Shown here piece after piece: positions 49,466-59,699 of a stretch of 64,000 bases of DNA; the stretch's first letter is position 1, and each line of letters starts with the position of its first letter. The notes under the pieces are model-generated. The model saw only the letters and a list, made by a program, of their open reading frames with translations, had not been told where the DNA came from and did no database searches. Source of the DNA: Nemopilema nomurai (lineage: Eukaryota > Cnidaria > Scyphozoa > Rhizostomeae > Rhizostomatidae). The DNA is taken from positions 1,917,330 through 1,981,329 of the forward strand of contig ML133420.1 in assembly GCA_003864495.1 (NCBI GenBank), written 5' to 3'. The translations under genes and the position numbers were made by a program.

Positions 49466-49905
49466 ACTTTTTGAGAACTTCTTGTTATAACTTGTTGCTC
49501 ATGGAAGAAATACCAGAAGGAATTATTTGGGAACATCTTATTATACCTTGCTGCTGATTAGAAATTCAATGAGGCATTATTTTAAAACCAACTGTTTTGT
49601 GGTTTTAAGTTGCTGCTGATAAAAGCGATACTAAGAGGTATTATTTAAAAATTTCTTACTATAATTTGTTGCTAAATAAAGAAATACCAAGGAGTACTTT
49701 CAGAGAACCTCGTACTATAACTATCTGCTCATTAGAGAAATACCAGGAGGCATTTTATGAGAGCTACCTGTTTTGTGATTTTATATTGTTGCTGATAAAA
49801 AGATTACATAGGGTTAAGTACTTTATTATAACTTGTTGCTGGGTAAGGAAATACCAGGAGGCACTATTTGAAAAAATCTTATTATACCTTGTTGTTGATA
49901 ACATA
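49466..49905. repeat. Degenerate ~55-bp tandem repeat, about eight units
   Basis: Units share gaaataccaggaggcatt, then a variable middle, then cttattatacttgttgctg. Unit lengths vary from about 43 to 68 bp. The motif differs from the 50-bp monomer and directly follows the last monomers of that array. Confidence 0.75.
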
Positions 49906-50279
49906 GGCGTCAAATCTTGATTGGCTGCGAAAGGAATCGCCGCATAGAGAGTCCCCATCGAATCAAGCCAATCAAATTGCCAGAAATGAGGGAGGACCTA
50001 TTCTCGGTCTTTAGACCACCCCTCCTCCAAAAAAGTCCTGATGCTACGTTTTTCAAAGAATCTGTTAGATATTTGCCAGTCGTGTAGGGGAGACTTGTGG
50101 CCACATTTCCAGTGTTGGCCTTTTCGCGATCGCACGTGGTTTCAGAATTATCGTGTGAAGTAGTTATGCAAGTTTTACCAGTGCAATTTACTGTCAGGGA
50201 ATCTTGTTGAGGACAGGAATTTGATTATTTTCGAAGGGATATCGATTGATTTTAATCACTCTTTGCTACTCCTGAACAC

Positions 50280-50398
50280 ATGAGCAACAAGAAACTTATC
50301 ATGGCACCAGGCTTTGGACTGGATGGCCTAGAGAAGCAGGGCATCGCCGTCTTTCATGTCCATGGCCAGCCTGCTACTTCCAAACTCTTCCAAACACA
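50280..50398 (+). CDS. Possible first exon, 39 codons
   Basis: An ATG at 50280 opens a frame MSNKKLIMAPGFGLDGLEKQ that runs to a GTAAGT donor at 50399. Codon usage is more balanced than in the surroundings and the donor is strong, but no partner exon is proven and I do not recognise the peptide. The downstream segment 50399-50973 contains only frames of unclear status. Confidence 0.25.
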
Positions 50399-50973
50399 GT
50401 AAGTGATACAAACTTAATCTTTGACTCAATAAATAGACATCGATAAGGGAATCAAATTAACTGTTATTAAATAAAATGTGTATCATCTCCTAAAAACCTT
50501 TTTATATGCATCTTGCTGTTTGTTTCATCACTGAGTATTAAATAACAAATCTCACGTCAGATACATGTGGTTATGTTTTGGCAGGAAATTTTGACTTGTC
50601 GCGCTTTCGCAACAACTGTAAATAAAGGTTTCTAAAATGGGTAGAAAGTTTAAACGTCTTTGTGCCAATGCCAAACATGAGGAATGGAGAAGCGGTTCAA
50701 GAACTTTGATAAATCTAAGGGGCCTTGTTGTGTAGTAAAACCCTTTTTCGCTGCCTTTGAGCAAGACGAAAAGCAATGCAGGGATCACTTTTACTCGTTA
50801 CTACAGCTTTATTTTGTAAAAACAGGTTATCCAATTAAAAATTACCTATGTAGTAGTGAGATTTGTAAGACTAAAGTGATATTCTTCAAGACAGGAAGGC
50901 CAACAGAATGGCGCAACACTAACTTTAATCAACTTAAAACAAAATCTAATTACATTTTCTATACAGTTGCAGG

Positions 50974-51388
50974 AAGTCTTAGATGACTTTGGCTCAAGCC
51001 AATCATCAACTCAAGCAAGCAGTGCAGGTCCATCTCAGGCAGAATCTGAATCTCTAAGTGACATGGAGCAGGAAATTTGTAAAGATGAGAGACAGTCAAT
51101 TGAAGAGGTTGAGATCAATGGGAAAGCTTTTGATCTTGTTCCAAAACGGCGAAAAAGCGTACATCTGCTGCCCCAACCGAATCTGCATCCTCATATCTAC
51201 AACTGTTACAACAGTTAACAACATCATCTAAAGACACATCATCCACCCCTTCGGCTTCTAGCATGCCATCTTCGTCTTCTGCTACAAAAAAAATTAAAAA
51301 GAAGAGGAAGCATGATGACATAACGGATGATGCTCAGTCATCTGAAAAAAAAGAAAAAGACATCGCGAAAAATGAACGTTTTTTTTGA
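50974..51388 (+). pseudogene. Possible exon: Ser-rich then Lys-rich tail, one frame shift
   Basis: After an acceptor ending acagttgcag the plus strand reads EVLDDFGSSQSSTQASSAGP and an acidic stretch with EQEICKDERQSIEEVE. After a one-base shift near 51150 it continues with SSTPSASSMPSSSSATKKIK and KKRKHDD and ends in a stop at about 51388. The composition (Ser-rich linker, basic nuclear-localisation-like end) resembles the C-terminal tails of Myb/SANT-like transposon accessory proteins, but nothing diagnostic is present. Confidence 0.3.
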
Positions 51389-51460
51389 GTAGGCCATTTT
51401 TATCATGCACTAAATACTTTTCCATCTAACCCTTTTGTTGCTTTTACGAACCTTTTTCAT

Positions 51461-51487
51461 CATATATATATATATATATATATATAC
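51461..51487. repeat. (TA)n microsatellite
   Basis: About thirteen uninterrupted TA dinucleotides. Nothing else is notable. Confidence 0.95.
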
Positions 51488-51697
51488 TAATATTATTTAC
51501 GCTATAAACGATTAAATATCTATACATGCACAATTACATTTATCTGAAAATTATTTACGATATGAATGATTATCCATACACATGCTCACTTTTAATCATG
51601 TTGAAGTTTGTCTTCATTGATCTGTTGATGATACAGTATCTTTGTTAGAACATGGGTGGGAGGGAGAGGGAAATGGGTGTCCGACTGAGGCCCTTTC

Positions 51698-52056
51698 GCA
51701 CAAGTTGTTGGTTATCCCTGTGGTAACTTTTCGGACACCCCTAGATTAAAACTCGTAAAGACTAAGGGATCGATAGGCCATGCTTTCACAGTTTGTATTC
51801 ATACTGAAAATCAAAATCAAGTGTGCTTTTACCCTTTTGTTCTACATGAGATTTCTGTTCTCATTGAGCTCATCTTAGGAAACCTGCGTTATTATTTAAC
51901 AGATGTGCCGCCGTAGCCAAACTCCCGACCTAATAGTGTCTTCGGCTTGCATCGACCTGCCAAACAAGCCCTTAATACCAGAAAGTGAGCTGTGAGGCCC
52001 GCTTCCGCTCAACCGAATAAGTAAAAAACGATAAGAGTAGTGGTATTTTAATTTCA
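51698..52056 (-). pseudogene. 28S rRNA fragment (large-subunit 3' region), antisense
   Basis: The reverse complement starts near AAATACCACTACTCTTATCG, passes through GGTCGGGAGTTTGGCT, GGCGGCACATCTGTTAAAT, TCCTAAGATGAGCTCAATGA and GCATGGCCTATCGATCC, and ends near AAGTTACCACAGGGATAACC. These are universally conserved stretches of the 3' third of eukaryotic 28S rRNA in correct order. Substitutions at normally invariant positions (for example GCTACGGCGG for GCTGGGGCGG and CTAGGGGTGTCCG for CTAGAGGTGTCAG) and the truncation at both ends show that it is a dispersed pseudogene fragment, not part of an rDNA unit. Confidence 0.92.
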
Positions 52057-52069
52057 AAATTTTCTTTTC

Positions 52070-52860
52070 CTCATTAGAATGTTCCGTTCAAATAAGTCAT
52101 CCCCACGAAAGGACACCGGTGTTTCTTTTCTCAACCATTTTCCCAAGGCCTTTTTACGGCCCTATGGAAAGGCAGAAGATCTACCAGATCTTGCAACGAT
52201 TATGAACAGGGTCTATGCAGGCAACTGCGAATGGCTGTACAGGCCACATGTCGCCCTTTCGGAATTCAGCAAGACGTTGAATGCGAACATCCCCGCAATA
52301 GAGTAATCAAGCCTGCTGGAAACAAGTCAACTGACGCCTGCACTACCCAAACTTGCCCTGCTCTCATCGGCTCTTGCAGGTTTTGAGCGGGAAAGCAGCA
52401 CTGCCCCCAAGAAGATGGGACCACCATCTTGCAGGCGTTCATCGAGAACAATGAGCTCGATCAGTTCTTCCAGTCTGCTTTTCAGCTTTGAGGCTCCCTC
52501 TTGACCACTAGTATTAATTATTTGATCGCTAGGGAGCTCTTCAAAAATCCCAAAGACTACGCAAGCAAGATGGTGGATAAGCCAGAATTCACTTGCCATT
52601 AAATGCTGTAATGTCTCCGACCTCTGATTGGCTGATAGGACAATAGGTATTATCATATTATACTCCTTTAGCTACTGCCTCACTTGACGGACGGACGCTA
52701 CAACCACTGTGACTACAGCCTCTACAGCAAGCATTAAAGCCTCGTCTTGCCCTGGAGTTCTGCGTGTGGGAGCATCTTCACCTGATCAGTGAAAATTGGG
52801 TGCATACTCCTTTCGTGGACCATGACTAGACTACCTTTCATAGTAAGTATCATTCTGTGC
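52070..52860 (+). other. Coding-like debris, not identified
   Basis: Several short plus-strand stretches look like protein but lie in different frames. They are SFLNHFPKAFLRPYGKAEDL (about 52125-52185), QAFIENNELDQFFQSAF (about 52430-52480) and LALEFCVWEHLHLISENWVH (about 52745-52805), the last followed by a possible GTAAGT donor at about 52842. I recognise no family. They may be the remains of a host gene or of a captured gene fragment. Confidence 0.3.
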
Positions 52861-53410
52861 TCACATAACGTTGGGCAGACGTTGCTGTAGAAATGCTTGC
52901 AAAATGCTACCAAATTCAGTTAAAAAGAAAGCATACATTCTGCATTCTCAATGTACAAGTGCAAAATATCACAACTATAATTACATTGATACTAACATGG
53001 TATTAACTACCTTAAACTTAATGGAAATTGCGTTTGAATTAAAAATATGTATTAGAAAAGTAAGCTCCAACAAATTTTTAGGCCAAACCATTTTCCCAGT
53101 TGGTGTTGGTAAACCCACTCCAAATTGATGATCCCCTGTCCCAGTTGCTTAAGTCCGAATTCCCAGTGTCACGCCCTTAGCCATGATGCTTTGGATCGTG
53201 TGAACATTCGCTTCATTTGAACACTTCAAGGAGAAACATTAAAAACCTCCCAGTAGAAATGTAATAATTACTTTTTAGTAAACATATAGAGGAGTGTTTC
53301 CCTGACCATTTCCCATTTCCCCATCTCTCTCTTCAACAGTTTTATCCACAACAACTAGTTAAGAATAATTACATATGAAGCTAACACATCATAAATTCTA
53401 AATGTTTTTG
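52861..53410. other. Gene-free spacer
   Basis: No frame, repeat or RNA gene could be supported in this stretch. Confidence 0.5.
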
Positions 53411-53591
53411 TTTCAGCTGGTTACATTTCATTCTCATTGGGGTATGGACTTTGTATGCTTTTCAATACATTTCTGTGGTGGTCGGGTACGACCATACCGA
53501 GGTGGTAACATTTACCACAACCACAGTGGCTATCAAGGGGTTTCAGCTGGTTAAAATTCATTTTCATTGGGGTATGTACTTGGTATGCTTT
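53411..53591 (+). pseudogene. Duplicated carbonic-anhydrase-like exon start
   Basis: Two copies of a short exon-like segment lie 130 bp apart (53411 and 53541). Each has tttcagctggtta, then a coding stretch, then a GTATG donor-like site. They translate as LVTFHSHWG and FQLVKIHFHWG. The H-x-H-W-G motif is the zinc-ligand motif of alpha carbonic anhydrases, where the family usually reads QFHFHWG. No other part of such an enzyme is evident nearby, so this is a fragment or a coincidence over a very short length. Confidence 0.3.
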
Positions 53592-53881
53592 TAAATTTCA
53601 AACTCTGATATTTATGAAAATAGTAAGATGTTTCTGTTCTGTTCTGTTTCTGAATTCTGCCTTTTTCTTACACATCCCCATAAGACTAGCTGGAAAATTT
53701 TTGTTTTACATGATAACCTTATGTAAAGCATGCGAAAAGAAAGTATGTAAGTTGTAAACACTATTTGACATTCAGGAGTTACTGCAAGAATCCACTGTGT
53801 CTTTGTTGCAATATTTGTGAGTTCAAAAACTATATACATGATTGCAATTTAGAAATTTAAGTATTTTCGACAGAAACTTAC

Positions 53882-55052
53882 CAATGAAACCAAGTAAAAC
53901 AGGACTCGCATTCAATCATGTCAGAATATTTGGCTTCATTGCATACTGAGCATGTCCACATATTTCGCACCTCGTTCACTGAAATTCAAAAGACTCTCTT
54001 GGTTCACTTGAATTTCTGACAATTCTGCAGTTAAAAGTCAGGGAAAGGGGGTAATGGATGATAATAAATTATTTTCAAACGACAAATCTTTCTGATTTGT
54101 CTAAATGACAACATCTTTCAACAAGACGATTCATATTAGACAAAAAATTAATCAAGATGGCTAGTATATGCAGTATTTATGTGCATTCACACTCTTTGGT
54201 TGCTCTGGATCTTCAATTTGAAAGACCTTTAAATCATGTAAAGCATATTATTTTAGTTGTTTTGTGATGATACTGACCAGATTCCACGACATTCTTCCAA
54301 CTTTCAGTTGTAAAGAGATCCTTCACTTCATTAAAATGGCTGTGAATTATTTTCCCCGAGATTTCTTCACTTTTGATATTTTTGCATTCTATGAGACAAC
54401 CATCTTCCTGTTTTTTGTCTATTCCCAAGAATGAAAGGAATTGCTTAGATCTGCAATATGATTTTAATAACTCATGTATGATTTACAGTCTCCAACATGA
54501 TTTACAATTCTGATACAGTCTCCATCTTCTGCAAGGTTCACAAAGTATTTAATTACTATTGACTTATGTTTCATGTACCAGGTTTGTCAATTTCTCATCA
54601 GATGGGACTTAATTGCACCTTTGGAAATTTATTATACTGAATCCCCAATATACCTTGTTTATGGTAGTCAATTCATTGCTAGTTTCTGTAATGCAAAGTA
54701 TCTTTTAACAAGTTGACAAATGAAATTAGATCTCATAATAGGATGATATTGTTGACAGATATAGTTTTTCAACTCTATAAATCAGACTTGACTATCTGTT
54801 AAACTTGAGTATAATGTGTTTAAGATAAATGATAACACTAGATCATTGTCTCTATGACCTTTTAGAGATTTGAATTATGTATGGTAGTTTGATATGTCTT
54901 AAAGCAAGTAAGTTTGATACTTAAAGCAAGTAAATCTTTTTTCGGCAAAAAGAGTTTGCTATGGTTGACATGTTGTGAGGTTCGGTACTTACCCTTTGAT
55001 GACTTCAATGTAGATATTGGAAGAACAGTCTCTTTGCTTATTTTGCTTGGCT
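53882..55052 (-). CDS. C-terminal exons of the MULE gene ending in a PHD finger
   Basis: Three small exons (55052-54993, 54450-54278, 53978-53882) follow the SWIM exon in phase. The last reads VNEVRNMWTCSVCNEAKYSD, then MIECESCFTWFHW before a GTAAGT donor. This is the first two thirds of a PHD finger (CxxC, CxxC, FHW). The exon carrying the final CxxC was not found to the left. The ISL2EU gene at the other end of the window also ends in a PHD finger. Confidence 0.7.
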
Positions 55053-55273
55053 CTGTCGATTTTAAAGAAGAAAGTTTTAATGAGGTAAATCTTATCATAC
55101 CTTATATACATTGTTCAAGAATGATTTTCATGGTAAATGCTCTAACAAAATAAATGCAGCTATGCAAAATGAACCAGCTGTTTCCTGAAGTGCTTATTGA
55201 AAACAAAGCAACAATTTTTGTTTCTTTCCCTCTTATCAAACCAATGAAAACATTCACAGAATGTTACACTAAC

Positions 55274-57158
55274 CTGATTTTCTTTCTCGAAGTGTCTTTA
55301 ATAGGTCCTCCTTTTCTCTCAGCGATGGCTTTGCTATCCTGGTTCTAACTGCTTTGCGTTTGGACTTTGTGGAGAAAAATCGGTGTTGCCTTTTCACATT
55401 TTCATTTGGTGCGATCTTTACAGCTGATTTCAACTCTTGCAATTTGTTTTTTCGCAGGGCATCAAAAATGTTCCTTGCAGATGGGATTTGCTGGCTCAAG
55501 AACTTAAGAGCTTCTTCATCAACCAGTGTTGTCTCACCAACGTCGGAAATCAATTCAGTGAGGGATTTGATTATCCTGTCTCGAAGCCCAGAAACATTGT
55601 TTGCAGTACCAGTTGTTATGAGATTGAATGTCTTCTCAATTGCTTCTTCCTTGTATTGAATATCAGCTGTGTGTTGTTCTTCACATGGCTTCTGCTGTCC
55701 ACTGGCTATAAGTAGCCTTTGTACCAGATGGATATGCTTGCAGGTGATAGCATTCATCAAGAAGTCAACGCAAGAACATTGGTGGGAATGACAACAGCTT
55801 CCACAGTCAGTGAATTTCAATTGGCAAGGTATTTCATCACAGCTTTCTTGGTGCCGGGTTACCTTGTAGATGTTGTTACCATTCTCAGATTTAACCAGCC
55901 AACAATTTGATGACTCAGGATCAGCTGTGACATCACTTTCTCTAAGCTGAAGGCTGCAGAGGTGCCGTTTTCGAATGATGCTTGCTTTGAAGGTGCTTTT
56001 TCTTTTAGTCAGCTTGATCAAACGCTGGAAAACTTTATCATTGTTTACTTGCTCCAGTTTTGACAGGCAAGCATCAACTCTTCGGTTATATTTCCCATGC
56101 AGGTAATTGTATTTCAGCACTCGATGGAAAGCCTTTACAAACAAACGTGTTTATGCCTTCCACAACTCTGTAGCAATATCCCAAACTCTCCTTTTGCTGA
56201 ACCCAAAACTTTTCAAAATACCTAGCAAAATCTCTTGATCCTTCTACCGACTGTAGACGCTCCATTAATGCATCCAAGTAGTCTTGGAATGAACAAACAT
56301 CTGTTTGTTCAAGGACAACACGCAGCATTTTATAGACTTCTGCTTGAAGTTGCTGGCAGCTGATTTTTTGCCTTATTTCAGACTTCCATGCTTTATCAAC
56401 ATGCCAACTGCAAAAGAGGCGCTTTGGACTACAGTTGTTAACTTCACTGAATGCATCATAGAATCGGGGTGCAAGGTCACTCATTATCCACTTTGGTGTC
56501 ACAGCTCCAGAATTTTCCATGATCTTCTGAAAGAAACGTTTTAGGAATGGGAATGACTCGTGATTTGACAAGCACCAACCAACGGGTTGCCCTTCACCAA
56601 ATTCATCTACCACCATGATCGTTGTTAAAAGGAAGTCATACATATTTGTGCCATGCGTTGTATCCAGGCAGATGCCATTATGTGCAAACTGCATGTAAAG
56701 CTGTTGCTGAAGCTCCGTCTGAAGAACAATCATGAAGTCTTCATCCTCAAATCCTTTGGCAGCCTCTCCTTGTAGCTTGTAGAACAGGACAGGATTATAC
56801 GGTTGATCTTCACATTCTTGAATCCAGGAAGCAACACTGTCTTGATCATTTGGATGGTGGCAACTACTATCGAGACTGAATGAACGAGCGATGTTTGATA
56901 TGTCCTGCTTCTCCATCAGGTGGATCTTGGTCAGTGTATTGTCAATATCACTGCGAATATCGTCGAGTATTCTTGAACTAGGTATTCCCTGCTGCACCTT
57001 CAGTGCAATTGCTTTGCGCTGGCGATTCGTCAATAGGGTGTGCTGTAACTGCCTCCTGTGACCATAGTGGGAATGAAAAGCATCAACTGAGAGCTTACCG
57101 TCCTCCATCTCTGTCACTTTCAACGTCGCTGTGCAGTTACGCTCAATTTTGGAGGTAC
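55274..57158 (-). pseudogene. MULE DDE transposase core and SWIM zinc finger
   Basis: The exon begins TSKIERNCTATLKVTEMEDG and has a recognisable MULE core. The first acidic residue is in NGICLDTTHGTNMYDFLL, the second in KWIMSDLAPRFYDAF, followed by RLFCSWHVDKAWK (the conserved C-x2-H after the second aspartate). The third acidic position is expected in the helical region that follows and I did not assign it. A one-base break at about 56147 separates RVVEGINT from FVKAFHRVLKYNYL. The SWIM finger is HQCSCVDFLMNAITCKHIHL (CxC...CxH). MULE transposases catalyse cut-and-paste transposition with 8-11 bp target duplications. Confidence 0.9.
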
Positions 57159-57659
57159 CTGACAAAGGAAAAATTATGTGAGATTTTGACAGACCTCTGC
57201 AGGTGAGAAGTATTATCATTTCAAATTTTATCAGGATTTTAAATTTCATTTACCTTCTGGTATTCCTCCTCTCTTATTAGATCCTCCCCTCTAATCCTAA
57301 AGTTTTTGAATAAGACTCTTTTCTTATAAGCTTGCCTTTGGAGTCCCCAAAATGGAATAAGCTTCAAAATCCTGTCGTTCATTTTGATCCTGTTGTTTAT
57401 TTTGATCTAGGTGCTTAATAGATCTTTCACGGTATTATAGAAACCATGATATTTACAGATATTTCTTTCGATTAAGAGCAACTGTTCCTGGGTTATCCAT
57501 ATCTATAAACTAGATAAAAGGTTTTTGAAAATGAAAGTAGTGAAAATTTTAGATTAAAATTTGGTGACAACATTCAAGAGACCAACTCACCGAACTAATT
57601 ATCTCTGCGTAGCAGTGGAATCAGTGTTTTTACCTGTTCTAAAAAGGTTTAGTTTTTAC

Positions 57660-58653
57660 CTGAAGCCTTCATTCTGCGTTTCCCTGTCCTTGTTTTTCTG
57701 TAGGTACCACTTCTGTTACATTGATAGTATGTGGTCTTGCCCAGCGTCGTTCCAAGTTCCCCTGACTTTCGTATAAAAGTGCACTTGCACCCTTCTTCAA
57801 CTTTGTCTTTCCAGTCTTCAAATTCTGAAATAAACGATTTTCTAAGAATCGTTTCTATGTTAATATTAATTTGATGGCTTCTTGATCTATATCGTACAAT
57901 TGTAAATTTTCAACATAATTTTGCTCACTGTTATCTTAAACTTAAAAAAAATTTGCATTTTAAGACTGAAGTTTTTATTTTTTCATATTTTTAAGATGTA
58001 GATACTGTAGACGCGTGTCATATATTACAGACAGCACAGTATTTACCAATAAAAAGAGTATTACTTGTCTCAGTATTTAACATAAATAAAAATGAACATC
58101 ACTGACGATTGAAAGTTCAGCGTGCCATGACATTTCTAATCCAGCTTTTAAAAATTTCATATCGCTTTTTAGACATAGTACTAAATGAATATGGATTTAT
58201 AAGAACAGGCAACAAAAAGATGCGTATTTTGTAAAGAAAATCGTAAGAAAGTGTACACGCTTTGATAGAGCGCAGCTCAAGACTTTTGTAACACATACCT
58301 CTTCTATTTTCAAATTCCAGAATCTCTGTTCTAAAGATGAACGAATGTTCAATCGATAAATGATCACGCAGCTCAATTATTCTTCTAAAACTCTGGTTGC
58401 ATTCAAGACAAAGACATCTTCCAGTCTGCACTTGTTTTGCTACATTGGCATGGTCTTTGTGTAGTCGCTTAATGTGACGTACAAGATTCGCTTTCTTGGC
58501 ACAAGTCTGAGGGCAGAGTGGACACTTGAAAGAAGAAGACGATGCACTGGTCTTTGCCATACGAATTTCGCTAAAGTTTTCTGAGGAAGTTGGCTGTTGG
58601 GGTAATTCCTTAATATCTATTCCCTTCAATTTTGAATCCCCGACTTCGCTCTC
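57660..58653 (-). pseudogene. C2H2 fingers and FLYWCH-like domain of the MULE gene
   Basis: After the A9 run the frame continues with a polar linker and then FKCPLCPQTCAKKANLVRHI followed by KRLH (C2H2), and CLECNQSFRRIIELRDHLSI followed by EH (second C2H2). The exon ends at 58299 before GTATGT. The next exon (57824-57660) reads EFEDWKDKVEEGCKCTFIRK and YYQCNRSGTYRKTRTGKRR, a FLYWCH/FAR1-like zinc-binding module that in MULE proteins recognises the terminal repeats. Junction phases match exactly. Confidence 0.8.
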
Positions 58654-58662
58654 AATTTTTTT

Positions 58663-59660
58663 TTGGCTCTCTGTCTGTTGATGCGCTACTTCGAATAACG
58701 TCCTCTTCTGAATCTGAATCAAACTCATCATTATTCTGTGGAACAACCATTTCAGTAGTTATTTTTTCAGCAATCCAAGTCATCAACACTGACCGAAGAT
58801 ACTTGGCATATTTTGATGGCTCACGAATGTATATGTTGGGAGTACCAGTTAACCTGGTCTTACTGCATATCTGTCTAAAAAATTGCATTTGATGGCAAGC
58901 AATAGATGCTACAATGTTGGCAACGGGACCACAAATATTGCCACAGGTTTGAAATGGGTACATTTTGCTGCATCCTTGTCCACAGTTTCGACGCCCATTG
59001 CGATGGCTAACCGGGTCATGGCACATCTCAACTTTAATGTTGGAGGAATCTGGTCCGTAAATTCGGTCGACAAACATTTTGATCCTGCTCAGAAGATCTT
59101 CAGGAATATCCCATCCAAGAGAATCGCCATATGTTACCTTCTTAGATGCGTGATCATAGACTGCAAGTGTCCAATGATTTCCTTGTCTGCCATCACTGCC
59201 ACAGAAGGCTTTGTTATTATTGCCCAAGCCAACGTTAACAACGAAACACAGATATTCGGGCAGGCGATCATTGTTTTTGCGGCCCGCATGGCTTACAGGA
59301 TTTTGATAATTCAAATAGATGCATTTGACTGTTCCTTGTTCAGAAATTCTTTGTCGAGATTAATGTGGTCAGCGTGAATGTATCTGCTACAACAAAGCTG
59401 TACAAGGATACCCGGATAAACCCTGTAATCAGGAAGCGTTCTTAGATTCGCATTGTTCCAAATCAGAGACTTGAAGCAATTGATTGCAACAGTCGACGGA
59501 TGGACGGACACAGATCATGGGGGCAAGCTTTGGTGAATTGAACCACGCAATCTCTTGTTCCACTGCTGCTTCGACATCCTTGACCGTGTGAAGAGACAAA
59601 AAATGGTTCGCCTGCCCATATCCTATTGGGCCAATTTCAGTATTAGTGCAGCCGGTTAAC
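58663..59660 (-). pseudogene. Ulp1/C48-like cysteine protease part of the MULE gene
   Basis: The catalytic histidine lies in GNHWTLAVYDHASKK, the aspartate in VTYGDSLGWDIP and the nucleophile in FQTCGNICGPVANIV, preceded by a CxQGCSK cysteine-rich segment. This is the H-D-C order of the Ulp1/SENP (C48) family, which cleaves SUMO-like modifiers. Upstream, in a neighbouring frame, come TEIGPIGYGQANHF, VHPSTVAINCFKSLIW and HADHINLDKEFL, which look like an N-terminal extension conserved among such element proteins. Frame breaks occur near 59500 and 59310. The exon acceptor ttttttag at 59661-59662 lies inside the terminal repeat of the neighbouring element. Confidence 0.8.
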
Positions 59661-59699
59661 CTAAAAAAATGGACGAATTGTGCATTTTATGATACAAGC

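Larger units (their letters stand above)
53882..59660 (-). pseudogene. Composite MULE gene: Ulp1 protease-C2H2-FLYWCH-transposase-SWIM-PHD
   Basis: Six exons on the minus strand join with GT-AG introns in matching phase: 59660-58299, 57824-57660, 57158-55274, 55052-54993, 54450-54278 and 53978-53882. Junction readings are ENRR|EFEDWKDK, MKASG|TSKIERN, RERKS|EPSKISK, SSKG|SKQFLSF and VVES|VNEVRNMW. Domain order is a Ulp1-like cysteine protease, two C2H2 fingers, a FLYWCH/FAR1-like zinc finger, a MULE DDE transposase, a SWIM finger and a PHD finger. Three one-base frame breaks (about 59310, an A9 run at 58654-58662, and about 56147) interrupt it. The end after the PHD exon donor and the true first exon are not located. 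MULEs that capture Ulp1-like proteases are known in plants. The order seen here could be one long protein or adjacent genes read as one by me. Confidence 0.75.

Noticed and set aside
54862..55098. Minus-strand 78-codon frame as a separate gene
   Set aside because: Only 55052-54993 is used, as a small internal exon of the MULE gene in matching phase; the remainder is intron.
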